Shown here in pieces: positions 1 through 6,796 of a stretch of 21,089 nt of DNA. A program made the translations under genes and the position numbers. Below the pieces are notes generated by a model, which saw only the letters and a program-made list of their open reading frames with translations, was not told the DNA's origin and did not search any database. Position 1 is the stretch's first letter. The number at the start of each line of letters is the position of its first letter. The DNA lies in the IMG/VR virus record IMGVR_UViG_3300029267_001685, positions 1-21,089 of that record; one strand, given 5' to 3'. This DNA comes from a virus.

Positions 1-95
1 GTTTCCCACCGCCTGCTTGCCTGGCGACAATATAGTCCGTCCGTCCTGAAATCAAATGAGAGTCACGACTTACGACCCCCCAACAATGGAGAGCA

Positions 96-719
96 ATGAG
101 AATGAAGATCAAGGATCGAATCAAGAGTATGCGTCGGGTGAAGGCGTCGGAGATCCGGCCGAACCCGCGGAACTGGCGGACACACCCCGAGAATCAGCAG
201 AACGCCCTTCGGGGGATCCTGGCCGAGATCGGGATAGTGGACGTCCTTATTGCTCGGGAGCTCGAAGACGGTGGCCTCGAACTGATTGACGGGCACCTTC
301 GGGCGGACACCGAACCAGACACGAAGTGGCCGGTGGTAGTGCTCGACGTCACGGCGGAGGAAGCGGACAAGATCCTGGCGACCCTGGATCCACTCGCGGC
401 CATGGCGGAGGCGGATCCGAAAGCGGTGGCGGATCTCCTGGCGGAGATCGAGACGGAGAGTGAAGCGGTCCAGGCACTCCTTGACAGTTTGCCGGCCGAT
501 CTCGAGTCGGCGCCCTCGGCGGAAGATGAGGCGGCGGCCGAGGAGCCAGGCGAAGGGCCGGGGCTCGGCAACCCGGTCGTGAGCTTCACGCTGGTCTTCG
601 AGGACGATGAGGAGCAAGCCACCTGGTACCGCTTCCTTCGCCACCTTCGGGACAAGTACCCCGAGGAGGAGACTCACGCCGGCCGCCTGGTGCAATTCAT
701 TCAGGAGCAAGACATTTGA
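96..719 (+). CDS. ParB/sulfiredoxin-fold domain protein (IbrB-like), first copy
   Basis: A 207-residue protein. Residues 15-75 look like a phage ParB N-terminal (ParB/Srx) domain: a box-I-like stretch IRPNPRNWRTHP, then a hydrophobic strand and LIDGHLRADT, which matches the conserved DG-x-x-R loop that binds nucleotide in this fold. An Ala/Glu/Asp-rich segment follows (about 100-150), then a folded tail (VVSFTLVFEDDEEQATWYRF) of a kind I associate with phage ParB-like proteins. The ATG at 102 (Met3) has GGAGAG at 88-93 with 8-nt spacing and is the better start; the ATG at 96 is too close. The stop overlaps the next gene's TTG start, so the two are translationally coupled. The neighbouring PAPS-reductase-like gene recalls the IbrB/IbrA pair of E. 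coli. The domain call is firm; the reaction is unknown. Confidence 0.8.
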   Translation: MRMKIKDRIKSMRRVKASEIRPNPRNWRTHPENQQNALRGILAEIGIVDVLIARELEDGGLELIDGHLRADTEPDTKWPVVVLDVTAEEADKILATLDPLAAMAEADPKAVADLLAEIETESEAVQALLDSLPADLESAPSAEDEAAAEEPGEGPGLGNPVVSFTLVFEDDEEQATWYRFLRHLRDKYPEEETHAGRLVQFIQEQDI

Positions 720-1702
720 GCCGATACAAACGCTACATAGACACGGATGTCGTGACCGAGGCTCGCAAGCGGATCCGGCATATCTTCGACGTCTTCGACT
801 CGGTGGCGGTATGCTTCTCTGGCGGCAAGGACTCGCTTGTCACGATGCGGCTGGTGTGGGAGGTGGCGCAGGAGCTGGGGCAGAAGCACGTCAACGTCAT
901 TTTCCGCGACGAGGAGCTGATAGCGGATCCGGTGATAGACTTCGTGGATGAGTACCGCCAGAAGCCATGGGTGAAAATGCGGTGGTTCGCGGTACCGTTG
1001 AAGGGCGACAAGTTCATTCTCGGCCGGCGGTGGTCCTACGTTCAATGGGACCGCGACCGGAAGTGGATCCGCGAAAAGCCACCGTGGGCAATCGTCCAAC
1101 CAGAAGGGGAGTATCGGGTCCTCGACCAGTACACGGCCGACGCTGTGTGCGCGGAAGGGCTCCCCGGTTCGGTCGCGTTCGTGACGGGGATCCGAGCCGA
1201 TGAGTCATTTGTCCGGTACCGCTCCGTTGTCAACAAGCTCCACGAGAACTACATCAACACGCCAATGGGAGCACCGGCCAACAGTCGCGTGAAGACGTGC
1301 AAGCCAATCTACGACTGGACCGAAAACGACATTTTCAAGTGGTTAGGGGAGAACGAGGTCCGGTATTGTTCGCAGTACGACGCCCAACACGTTGCGAAGC
1401 TCGGCCTTCGGGTAGCCACTCCCTTGCACGCGGAACACGCGAAGAGGCTCGGCAAGTGGCGGGAGATTGATCCAGGGTTCTATGACCGCCTCCTTGAGAT
1501 ATTCCCCGAGATGCGAGTGCAAGATCGGTACTGGTCGGAGTACGACGGAGCCGGCGTGAAGGCTCGATACTCGGACGGGTTTGCCGGATGCCGGCGGTAT
1601 ATCGAGGAAATGATTGACGAACCCGAACAACGCAAGGTCGCAGAAGCGGTATTCGGAAATGGTCAAGCTAAACAGGAAGGCGCCGGCCGCCTACCCGCCT
1701 GA
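716..1702 (+). CDS. Phosphoadenosine-phosphosulfate-reductase-like PP-loop protein (IbrA/DUF3440-like)
   Basis: A 328-residue member of the PP-loop ATP pyrophosphatase superfamily. The motif VCFSGGKDS at about residues 32-40 is the pyrophosphate-binding loop of PAPS reductases and related sulfurtransferases. Later come TGIRADES (about 158-165) and KPIYDWTENDIFKWL (about 198-212), both typical of the phage PAPS-reductase-like/DUF3440 group. Such proteins activate a substrate by adenylation; classical sulfate assimilation is unlikely in a phage. The start is TTG at 716 because AGGAG lies at 703-707 with 8-nt spacing, and it overlaps the preceding stop. Pairing with ParB-fold proteins resembles IbrA-IbrB, and more distantly the DndC-DndB logic of DNA phosphorothioation, but no DndA/D/E genes are present. 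Biochemical role unproven. Confidence 0.85.
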   Translation: MSRYKRYIDTDVVTEARKRIRHIFDVFDSVAVCFSGGKDSLVTMRLVWEVAQELGQKHVNVIFRDEELIADPVIDFVDEYRQKPWVKMRWFAVPLKGDKFILGRRWSYVQWDRDRKWIREKPPWAIVQPEGEYRVLDQYTADAVCAEGLPGSVAFVTGIRADESFVRYRSVVNKLHENYINTPMGAPANSRVKTCKPIYDWTENDIFKWLGENEVRYCSQYDAQHVAKLGLRVATPLHAEHAKRLGKWREIDPGFYDRLLEIFPEMRVQDRYWSEYDGAGVKARYSDGFAGCRRYIEEMIDEPEQRKVAEAVFGNGQAKQEGAGRLPA

Positions 1703-1811
1703 CATCCTCCTGAGCGCCCTCGTGTCGGGAAGTATCAAACGGACGCTAGTCCCGTTAAACAAGGCGGAGCAAGCTCTCAGGGCCAGGAAAGCAGCAAGGG
1801 GGACCAAATGA
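1659..1811 (+). CDS. Small hypothetical protein between PAPS-reductase-like and methyltransferase genes
   Basis: A 50-residue basic protein (MVKLNRKAPAAYPPDILLSA to the end RKAARGTK) whose start lies inside the end of the PAPS-reductase-like gene in another frame. The TGA stop overlaps the ATG of the methyltransferase gene (ATGA at 1808-1811), the signature of a genuine coupled gene. The start is uncertain: ATG 1659 has no clear Shine-Dalgarno, and ATG 1614 would add 15 residues but its GAGGA is only two bases away. No family recognised; the many Lys/Arg residues suggest nucleic-acid or partner binding at most. Confidence 0.5.
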   Translation: MVKLNRKAPAAYPPDILLSALVSGSIKRTLVPLNKAEQALRARKAARGTK

Positions 1812-2374
1812 GATTCAACTCGGTCGAGCACGTCGAGGCGTACCAACGGTTCGGTCGGTTTCCGCGGATCCACAAGCCGATGTTCGAAGCGGTCATCGAG
1901 CAAGCCAGGGGAACGCGGATCCTCGACGTGTGTTGTTCGACGGGACTTCTGGGGGAGCATTTTCGGACGCTAGGCTTCGACGCTATCGGTATCGAGCGGG
2001 ACCTGGAGGCTATCGCGGCGGCAAAGGACCACGGCGTTGGTCTTCCAATCACGGCGATGTCGATAGACCCGAGCACCGCGGCGGAGGTCTACAAACTAAT
2101 CGAGGCCGCCGGTGTGACTGTTGTGGTCGCCAGGCGTTGTTTTTCGGAGATATTTTGCGAGGAGCGGGACTTCGGTCCGGTGTTCTGCCGGGGGATCCAG
2201 GCCGCCGGCGTCGACGAATTGTTTTTGCAGGGGCGGGCGCCGACGAAGCGGGCAACCCACCCGATCCCAAACCTAGACGCCGAGATCGAGGTGTGCGGCG
2301 GAGCGTTCGTTGAACGTCGCCGGTGGCCGGTCGGTCCGGTAGCGTATTTGACACCAAAGGAGGGGACCGGATGA
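1808..2374 (+). CDS. Class I SAM-dependent methyltransferase-like protein
   Basis: A 188-residue protein with a Rossmann-type SAM-binding signature: RILDVCCSTGLLGEHF (about residues 37-52) corresponds to motif I, followed by FDAIGIERD (motif II acidic residue that would contact the SAM ribose). No NPPY/DPPY motif IV of amino-DNA methyltransferases and no PC motif of C5 enzymes is seen. It is therefore not an obvious DNA methylase; the substrate could be a small molecule, RNA, protein or modified base. A Cys/Arg-rich stretch VVARRCFSEIFCEERDFG occupies the usual motif IV region. Coupled by ATGA overlaps at both ends, so it belongs to the ParB/PAPS cassette. Fold call good, substrate unknown. 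Confidence 0.7.
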   Translation: MRFNSVEHVEAYQRFGRFPRIHKPMFEAVIEQARGTRILDVCCSTGLLGEHFRTLGFDAIGIERDLEAIAAAKDHGVGLPITAMSIDPSTAAEVYKLIEAAGVTVVVARRCFSEIFCEERDFGPVFCRGIQAAGVDELFLQGRAPTKRATHPIPNLDAEIEVCGGAFVERRRWPVGPVAYLTPKEGTG

Positions 2375-2640
2375 TTCCGACCAGTTTCGACGAATCGAAT
2401 TACGTCTTGGCAAAGCCGGCGGCTATGACTCATGAAGAGTGCGGTTGTCTTTCTGTCTTTGTCGGGCCGTCGACTGAGGGAACGCTTTTTGTTATTTCAT
2501 GTTGGAAGCTCACGGCCGAGGAGCTGGAGGAGATCCAGCGGACCGGCCGGGTTTGGCTCGGAATAGTAGGTCACACCATGCCGGCGGCATGGGTTCTCGG
2601 AACGAGCCCCTTTCACTCACAGGAGGAAACAAAGCCATGA
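2371..2640 (+). CDS. Conserved-looking phage hypothetical protein, 89 aa
   Basis: The start at ATG 2371 is chosen because an AGGAGG-type Shine-Dalgarno (about 2358-2363) precedes it and it overlaps the methyltransferase stop; the stop itself overlaps the next ATG (2637). The protein has an N-terminal part containing CGC and a C-terminal stretch WKLTAEELEEIQRTGRVWLG followed by MPAAWVLGTSPF, a pattern I associate with uncharacterised phage proteins. No catalytic motif or membrane segment is evident. Its conserved place between the methyltransferase and the second ParB-like gene suggests membership of the same functional unit. Confidence 0.65.
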   Translation: MIPTSFDESNYVLAKPAAMTHEECGCLSVFVGPSTEGTLFVISCWKLTAEELEEIQRTGRVWLGIVGHTMPAAWVLGTSPFHSQEETKP

Positions 2641-3173
2641 AGCCAATGAAAGACGATCCGGTATTGCATATCCGATGGTACCCCGCAAAGGACCTCAACG
2701 CGAACGCATGGAATCCCAACGCGGTATTGAAATCGGAGCTCCGATTGTTGGAGACGTCCATCGTTCGAACCGGGTGGATCCAGCCTATATTGATCTCGCC
2801 GGCCAGGACCATTATCGACGGGTATCATCGCTGGCGACTCTCACAAGAAAGCAAGGCACTCCTCAAGCGGTACCGCGGCCAGGTACCTTGCGCGGTGCTC
2901 GACTGTTCGGAGGCCGAGGCCAAGATGCTCACGGTGCGAATCAATCGGGCGAAGGGGACTCACGTCGCGGTCCGCCTGGCGGAGCTGGTGCAACAACTCA
3001 TCGACGATCACGGCCTCTTGCCGGAAGAGGTAGCGACCGGCATTGGGGCCGACCTCGGAGAGGTGGATCTCCTCTATCAAAATTCCATCTTCAAGGCTCG
3101 CAACCTGGCGGAAGCTCCCTACTCGCGGGCATGGTACCCCGCGGAGGGAACGCCACCAGGCCGGCCAGGCTAA
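2637..3173 (+). CDS. ParB/sulfiredoxin-fold domain protein (IbrB-like), second copy
   Basis: A 178-residue protein with a ParB-like domain: WYPAKDLNANAWNPNA, then an ETSIVRTGWIQPILIS strand and TIIDGYHRWRLS, where DGYHR is the conserved nucleotide-binding loop. A helical region after AKMLTVRINRAKG (about 100-150) matches the DNA-binding-like helices that follow the domain in IbrB-type proteins. The start at ATG 2637 is fixed by AGGAGG at 2621-2626 and by overlap with the previous stop. It is clearly diverged from the first ParB-like gene of the cassette, so this is not a recent tandem duplication. The stop codon overlaps the stop of the convergent HNH gene. Function inferred only: nucleotide or nucleic-acid binding, perhaps guiding the PAPS-reductase-like enzyme. 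Confidence 0.8.
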   Translation: MKPMKDDPVLHIRWYPAKDLNANAWNPNAVLKSELRLLETSIVRTGWIQPILISPARTIIDGYHRWRLSQESKALLKRYRGQVPCAVLDCSEAEAKMLTVRINRAKGTHVAVRLAELVQQLIDDHGLLPEEVATGIGADLGEVDLLYQNSIFKARNLAEAPYSRAWYPAEGTPPGRPG

Positions 3174-3652
3174 AACAAGGAGGGTTGCTTCGGTGGTCTC
3201 GGCGGATCCTCAACCCCGTTTAGTTCTCGCATCCTGGCGCCGTGAGCCAGGATCTCCGCGAACCCCGGCAAGGGGCCGTCGGCGCGGATCTTCTCGGGGC
3301 GGCCGGACGCTCGAAGGTGGTCCGCGGAGAACCGCGGGAAGTTTCGGGTCGCCAGGGGGGCAAACCGGAAGCCGGCGGCGAGTGTCGCAGCATACCGGGC
3401 AAAGGCGTCGGGGCACTTCGGCCGGCAATGGAGGATGATGTGGCAACGGTAGCAAAGCGAGTACTGGTCAATATTGTCGCCAAACGGCTCGGAGTAGTCT
3501 TCGGCGTGCGCCTCGATCACCCCCTCCGTTTGTCCGCAAACTTGACACTTGACCGGTCGGGTCCGCCGGCCGGCGTCGTACTCCTTCTTCAACCAAACGC
3601 CGGACTTCGCTCGCAAGCTCGGGGAGAATCCGTTGTACGGGTTCACGGTCAC
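3170..3652 (-). CDS. HNH-type zinc-binding nuclease-like protein
   Basis: A 160-residue protein with CQVCGQTEGVIEAHAEDYSE and then LCYRCHIILHCR: two zinc-binding CxxC pairs with an embedded His, as in HNH/ββα-metal phage endonucleases. The N-terminal NPYNGFSPSLRAK is typical of a phage HNH subfamily. GTG 3652 overlaps the upstream HTH stop; GTG 3646 has better spacing from AAGGG and may be the true start. The C-terminus ends KQPSLF, a possible sliding-clamp-binding tail. It is the last gene of the leftward set and converges on the second ParB-like gene with overlapping stop codons. Nuclease activity is likely by family but not shown; a role in packaging, recombination or homing is possible. 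Confidence 0.75.
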   Translation of the reverse strand: MTVNPYNGFSPSLRAKSGVWLKKEYDAGRRTRPVKCQVCGQTEGVIEAHAEDYSEPFGDNIDQYSLCYRCHIILHCRPKCPDAFARYAATLAAGFRFAPLATRNFPRFSADHLRASGRPEKIRADGPLPGFAEILAHGARMRELNGVEDPPRPPKQPSLF

Positions 3653-3846
3653 TTTCCCTTCTTCGGCGGGCGTCCTACCGCCCTAGGTTTCTTGGCAAAC
3701 CTCTTGAGGTCCGCCTCGGAGATTGCCCAATTGCGGCCAATCTTCACGCCTAGCCGGCCAGCTTCGCAGAACTGGCGGACGCGGCGCTCATCGAGACCGA
3801 GCTTTTCAGCGGCCTCGGCGGTCGTAAAGTATTTTGCTCTTGTCAT
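3649..3846 (-). CDS. Small helix-turn-helix (excisionase/MerR-like) DNA-binding protein
   Basis: A 65-residue protein. KYFTTAEAAEKLGLDERRVR (about residues 5-24) is a helix-turn-helix of the HTH_17/excisionase type, followed by the wing-like GRLGVKIGRNWAISEADLKRF and a basic tail GRPPKKGK. The start is chosen at ATG 3846 because the promoter -10 element at 3854-3859 puts the transcript start at about 3847, giving a leaderless or nearly leaderless message; ATG 3852 is the alternative. No Shine-Dalgarno is visible. It lies directly under a promoter containing the CCGATAGCGG site shared with the two other leftward units, so it is the best local candidate for the regulator of that site. That link is inference. 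Confidence 0.75.
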   Translation of the reverse strand: MTRAKYFTTAEAAEKLGLDERRVRQFCEAGRLGVKIGRNWAISEADLKRFAKKPRAVGRPPKKGK

Positions 3847-3853
3847 GTTCATA

Positions 3854-3882
3854 ATACTACCGCTATCGGCTGGCAGAGTCAA
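3854..3882 (-). promoter_or_regulatory. Leftward promoter III with CCGATAGCGG spacer element
   Basis: On the minus strand, -35 TTGACT (3877-3882), a 17-bp spacer ending in CCGATAGCGG (3860-3869) and -10 TAGTAT (3854-3859). The same ten bases fill the same place in the other two leftward promoters. It drives the HTH and HNH genes, probably leaderless. Confidence 0.7.
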
Positions 3883-3888
3883 GGGGGC

Positions 3889-4185
3889 TCAGGCGTCCTC
3901 GGTGGGCTCCTGGCCGTCGGTGGGGAATAGGTCCAATTGGCCGGCGGCACAATCCAGGCCGGCAAAGAGGGGCCGCTGGACTAGCTTCTCGGGCGGCTCG
4001 GGCTCCTGGGGCGCCGGCGGCTCGGGCTGGTCGTCCAGGCGGAAGGGCGTCGGCACGTCTTCCGCGAACGGGCAAGCGGACTCGTGGCACTCGGGCGTCA
4101 GTTGTCCAGGGTGCTCACAACAGCCGTCGGTGCCCTGGTGGGGGCAATCGTGTCGCCAGGTGGGGAGAATGTTCAACTCTATCAT
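3889..4185 (-). CDS. Small Cys/His-rich protein with proline-rich linker and QLDLF motif
   Basis: A 98-residue protein of unknown family. The N-terminal part (residues 14-38) holds CPHQGTDGCCEH and CHESACPF, a Cys/His array suited to binding one or two zinc ions. A Pro/Glu-rich linker (about 53-67) follows, then QRPLF (70-74) and QLDLF (83-87); QLDLF equals the consensus peptide for binding the bacterial beta sliding clamp. The start at ATG 4185 overlaps nothing but sits 5 bp from the stop of the preceding gene, with GGAAAG upstream. I infer a small replisome-interacting protein; an unrelated structural use of the motif is possible. Confidence 0.65.
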   Translation of the reverse strand: MIELNILPTWRHDCPHQGTDGCCEHPGQLTPECHESACPFAEDVPTPFRLDDQPEPPAPQEPEPPEKLVQRPLFAGLDCAAGQLDLFPTDGQEPTEDA

Positions 4186-4189
4186 CGGT

Positions 4190-4663
4190 CTACTTTCCGT
4201 TTTTGAGTGTGTTCAGGACCTCGGTCCAGGTGTCGCCGGATGCCAGCTCAAGGGAGCAAAACCCTGCCAGGTGCTCTACCGACACGGAACACCGGCGTCC
4301 AAAGCTCTTGCGTTTCAACGCCTTCTCCAGTTCGCGGGCCTCCGCCAGGGCGTCACGGCACTCGACAAACGCCTCGTACTCGGTGGCGGCCTTCTCCAAC
4401 GCGGCCAGGGCGGTCGGATCCGCGTCAACGTCAAGGACAAAACGGGCGGCCTTCCCAAGCGAGTCGGCTACCCCTTTCAAAACGTGCAAGCTACACAACT
4501 CCACCAGTTTCTTCGTCGTGGGCTTCAACGCCTTGAGCTCCTGTCGAGCCTCAGCTTGCTCGGGGGCTTTCGCGTCGTTCGGTCTGAACGTGGTCCAGAC
4601 CTGGCGCCCGGGGTTTTGTTTCTCCGCCAGGCGTTTCACTCGTTGTCGGATAGTCGCACTCAT
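4190..4663 (-). CDS. Hypothetical helical protein, 157 aa
   Basis: Not recognised. The protein starts MSATIRQRVKRLAEKQ, is rich in Ala, Glu, Lys and Leu, and from about residue 35 to 125 looks like long amphipathic helices (for example ECRDALAEARELEKALKRK), so a coiled coil or helical bundle is likely. No signal peptide, membrane segment or catalytic motif is seen. The start is well supported by GGAGGA just upstream in the minus-strand sense. It is the fifth gene of the unit started by the promoter at 6698-6725 and is separated from the upstream DUF932 gene by 84 bp containing a small hairpin. Confidence 0.7.
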   Translation of the reverse strand: MSATIRQRVKRLAEKQNPGRQVWTTFRPNDAKAPEQAEARQELKALKPTTKKLVELCSLHVLKGVADSLGKAARFVLDVDADPTALAALEKAATEYEAFVECRDALAEARELEKALKRKSFGRRCSVSVEHLAGFCSLELASGDTWTEVLNTLKNGK

Positions 4664-4704
4664 CGCACTCCTCCAGGGTCAAGGGTCAAGGGCCAATCCC
4701 GTCG

Positions 4705-4724
4705 GGCTCCACTCCGTTGGAGCC
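4705..4724. other. Intergenic stem-loop between DUF932 and downstream gene
   Basis: A perfect 7-bp inverted repeat (GGCTCCA / TGGAGCC) with a 6-nt loop in the 84-bp gap between two leftward genes. There is no T-run on either side, so it is not a standard terminator. It may protect the DUF932 message or tune readthrough. A tandem GGGTCAA repeat lies just beside it. Confidence 0.4.
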
Positions 4725-4747
4725 GTCAGGGGCGGGCCGTCAACCGC

Positions 4748-5800
4748 CTAGCTGGCCGTCACGATGCCGGCAATGCGGCAAGCGGCGTCAAAGGCTCGGG
4801 CCTTCATGTCGCGGCCGGGGCCGGCCAGGGTCACGTTGAACCGCGTCTCGGCCTTTTGCCGGGGCGTGGCGCCTCGCCGGGGCAGGTGGTCAATATGCTC
4901 GGTGACCGCGTTGAACGCGGCCCATGCGGATCCTGCAATGCCGGGGAGTCGCTGGCGGTCGTTGTGGTAGCAATCCGTTATGGCGGAGCGGGTCTCGGAG
5001 ATCCTCTTCGCTCGCAGCTCGGTGTAGTCGGGATCCTCCTTCGGGATCCGCGGGCACATCACGTCAAGGTAAGTGGCCCACTCGTCGGTGGTCATTTTCT
5101 TCGCGGCCAGGTCGCGGGCCGTGCTGGAGTGCTCATCGAACCGCGTGTTCGCCATGGACAGAATCCCGCGGGCCTCTTCGAGTTTGCCGTCGATCCGGCC
5201 GGTGTGGCGGATAGTCAGGTCGCGGACGGTCCCCTCCTTCAAGGCAATCGCGTAGGTGTTCGCACAAACAACGCGAACGTTGCACGGTCCGAACTTTATA
5301 GCCCCCGTCCCGTCGTGGGTGAGGCTCATCAGAATATACCGTTTCAGAGCGTCGTCGTCGGTAATGTAATCCACGTCGGGCAATCTCGCCAGGAGCACCA
5401 CCCGCCGGCCGCCGGCCAGGGAAAAGGCCGACTCGTACTGCATTTGCCCCTCTTCGACCAGGGCGTCAACAAACTGGAACGCCTCGGTGTTCTGGACAAC
5501 GGTGTATCGCTCGGACACCAAACCGAGGAACAGGTTATTGTCGTCGCGGACGTTCACCTTCACGGTCGGGTACTCTTCCCACAAGAGCGTCTCGGTGGGG
5601 CCGTCGGGCGTCTCGATTGTCCGCGGGGTGCCGATTGCCATGGGGCGTTGCACCACCTCCCAATCCAACTGAGCGGCCGTCAGGGCTTCCTGACTGGACA
5701 TCGCGTGGTCAAGGACGGTTCCAAGGCCATGCCAGGCGGGAGTCAAGGCAAAGGCGGCTTCGGCGGTTCCGTCGGCTCGTTCTGTAATCTCGTGACTCAT
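4748..5800 (-). CDS. DUF932 / TIGR03299-like phage-plasmid protein
   Basis: A 350-residue protein recognised by its N-terminal pattern: PAWHGLGTVLDHAMSSQEAL then LDWEVVQRPM, followed by NNLFLGLVSERYTVVQNTEA and FVDALV, and by a core with RVVCANTYAIAL and IRHTGRI. These are hallmarks of the DUF932 (phage/plasmid-related TIGR03299) family, usually 300-400 aa, found in phage early regions and plasmids with an ill-defined role in DNA metabolism. The start is ATG 5800 with GAGGAGA upstream; an upstream in-frame extension would overlap the preceding gene and lacks such a site. Complete and intact in length. Cellular role unknown; its place in the early unit fits DNA metabolism. Confidence 0.85.
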   Translation of the reverse strand: MSHEITERADGTAEAAFALTPAWHGLGTVLDHAMSSQEALTAAQLDWEVVQRPMAIGTPRTIETPDGPTETLLWEEYPTVKVNVRDDNNLFLGLVSERYTVVQNTEAFQFVDALVEEGQMQYESAFSLAGGRRVVLLARLPDVDYITDDDALKRYILMSLTHDGTGAIKFGPCNVRVVCANTYAIALKEGTVRDLTIRHTGRIDGKLEEARGILSMANTRFDEHSSTARDLAAKKMTTDEWATYLDVMCPRIPKEDPDYTELRAKRISETRSAITDCYHNDRQRLPGIAGSAWAAFNAVTEHIDHLPRRGATPRQKAETRFNVTLAGPGRDMKARAFDAACRIAGIVTAS

Positions 5801-5825
5801 AGCAATTCTCCTCAAGTAAAAGGGG

Positions 5826-6008
5826 TTAGGAAATACGTCGCATTCGTTGTCGGTAGGGGGAAGGGTTTGCCCGCAAGTAGGCGTCGGCCTCCTCGCGGGA
5901 CGGGAATCGGTGGTCAAGATCCAGCCACCCAAAATAGTCGTCCCGGAACTCCACTAGCCAGACTTGCGGCTCGCGGGGCGGATCGGCAAAGAGGGTCAAC
6001 TGGATCAT
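5826..6008 (-). CDS. Small protein with N-terminal QLTLF motif
   Basis: A 60-residue protein beginning MIQLTLFADPPREPQVWLVE, then a short alpha/beta-looking core with DHRFPSREEADAYLRANP. The last part resembles a small substrate-recognition fold but I cannot name a family. ATG 6008 is chosen because GGAG (6017-6020) lies 8 nt upstream; GTG 6017 overlaps that Shine-Dalgarno. The N-terminal QLTLF resembles the beta-clamp-binding peptide and is mirrored in two or three other proteins of the leftward set. Function unknown. Confidence 0.65.
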   Translation of the reverse strand: MIQLTLFADPPREPQVWLVEFRDDYFGWLDLDHRFPSREEADAYLRANPSPYRQRMRRIS

Positions 6009-6013
6009 GGGTC

Positions 6014-6382
6014 TCACTCCGCAACAGCAATCAAGTCTTCAATGGAAACGGTCAGCACGTCGGCCGGTTGCCAATCCAGGGCGCCGTAGTAGCACGGGCG
6101 GTCAACGCGGGTCAGGGCAACGTGGCGGCCGCCGGGGGCGTACACCTTGACCAGGCCGGTCTTGTGACCGCGGTCGCAGAACTCCAGGCAGGCCAGCCAA
6201 ACGGAGTCATTCAGGGAGCGGCCTTCGCGGGGCTCGCCTTCGCCAAACATCTCCAGGGAGGCGCCACCGTCGGGCCTCGGGGTGAAGGGGGCGTCGGGGG
6301 CAATTACGGCCAGGTAGTCCGAGGCAAAATGCCCGCCGTACAAGCAAATCTCGCCAACAATGGTTTTCGCGGGGGTGGTCAT
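6014..6382 (-). CDS. Hypothetical protein, 122 aa
   Basis: Not recognised. The protein starts MTTPAKTIVGEICLYGGHFASDYLAVIAPD (first part shown by MTTPAKTIVG) and looks like a small mixed alpha/beta globular protein with several aromatic residues and three cysteines; no motif stands out. The start has an AAGGAG Shine-Dalgarno at correct spacing. The next gene begins within about 8 bp of its stop. Second gene of the unit transcribed from the promoter at 6698-6725. Confidence 0.7.
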   Translation of the reverse strand: MTTPAKTIVGEICLYGGHFASDYLAVIAPDAPFTPRPDGGASLEMFGEGEPREGRSLNDSVWLACLEFCDRGHKTGLVKVYAPGGRHVALTRVDRPCYYGALDWQPADVLTVSIEDLIAVAE

Positions 6383-6394
6383 GGGGGGGCTCCT

Positions 6395-6652
6395 TTACTT
6401 TTGCATTTGCCAAGTTCGGTAGCTATGGAAACCAGCGGGGCGCCGGCTGGCCGGGTAGCGGTGGACGCCGGGGAGTGGCATCCAAACATTGCCGGCGGTA
6501 TCCAGGCGGATTACGGTACCGCCATCGTCGGCATATTCGCGGTAGGGGTGCCCACCGTGCGGACCGTGGAAGCGGCCTTCCTTGCCGGTGGTCCAGTAGT
6601 GAACGCCGTTCACCTTCACGCAATCGTCGGTAGTGGTTCCAAGTACGGTCAT
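6395..6652 (-). CDS. Hypothetical protein, 85 aa, first gene of leftward unit II
   Basis: Not recognised. The sequence contains VKVNGVHYWTTGKEGRFHGP and GYR/DDGGTVIRLDTAGNVW-like segments rich in Gly, His, Tyr and Trp, suggesting a small beta-rich fold. ATG 6652 is preferred because AAAGG precedes it by 8 nt, leaving a leader of about 40 nt from the predicted transcript start; ATG 6697 or 6691 would lie at or before that start. It opens the unit that continues through the 122-aa, 60-aa, DUF932, 157-aa and 98-aa genes. Confidence 0.65.
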   Translation of the reverse strand: MTVLGTTTDDCVKVNGVHYWTTGKEGRFHGPHGGHPYREYADDGGTVIRLDTAGNVWMPLPGVHRYPASRRPAGFHSYRTWQMQK

Positions 6653-6697
6653 GGTCGTGGCCTTTCGTGTTGTGCTGTTGTTTCCTCTCATGCCCAT

Positions 6698-6725
6698 ATT
6701 ATACCGCTATCGGAAGATTTTGCAA
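6698..6725 (-). promoter_or_regulatory. Leftward promoter II with CCGATAGCGG spacer element
   Basis: On the minus strand, -35 TTGCAA (6720-6725), 16-bp spacer ending in CCGATAGCGG (6704-6713), consensus -10 TATAAT (6698-6703). A 29-bp operator begins 43 bp beyond the -35 (6768), at exactly the same distance as in promoter I. Confidence 0.75.
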
Positions 6726-6767
6726 GAGGCATTTGCCGTGAGGCTAGAATTATTTTTACGGTGGCGT

Positions 6768-6796
6768 CCGAACTCGGGAGTCGGTCTCGACTTCGG
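6768..6796. repeat. 29-bp operator-like repeat, copy 1
   Basis: It begins with CCGAACTCGG and ends with TCGACTTCGG, two CCGA-NN-TCGG-type near-palindromes whose starts lie 19 bp apart, with GTCGGT between them. An A8 tract and CTTTT follow at 6801-6813. Same length and layout as the copies at 6865 and 8100. Likely protein-binding site upstream of leftward promoter II. Confidence 0.65.

Noticed and set aside
17-36. A promoter before the first gene (TTGCCT and TATAGT)
   Set aside because: The spacer is only 8 bp, far too short for a sigma70 promoter. I see no supported feature in 1-95 besides the RBS of the first gene.
96-3173. A complete Dnd or Ssp phosphorothioation system
   Set aside because: There is a PAPS-reductase-like protein and ParB-fold proteins, but no cysteine desulfurase, DndD/E or SspB/D-like proteins in the window.
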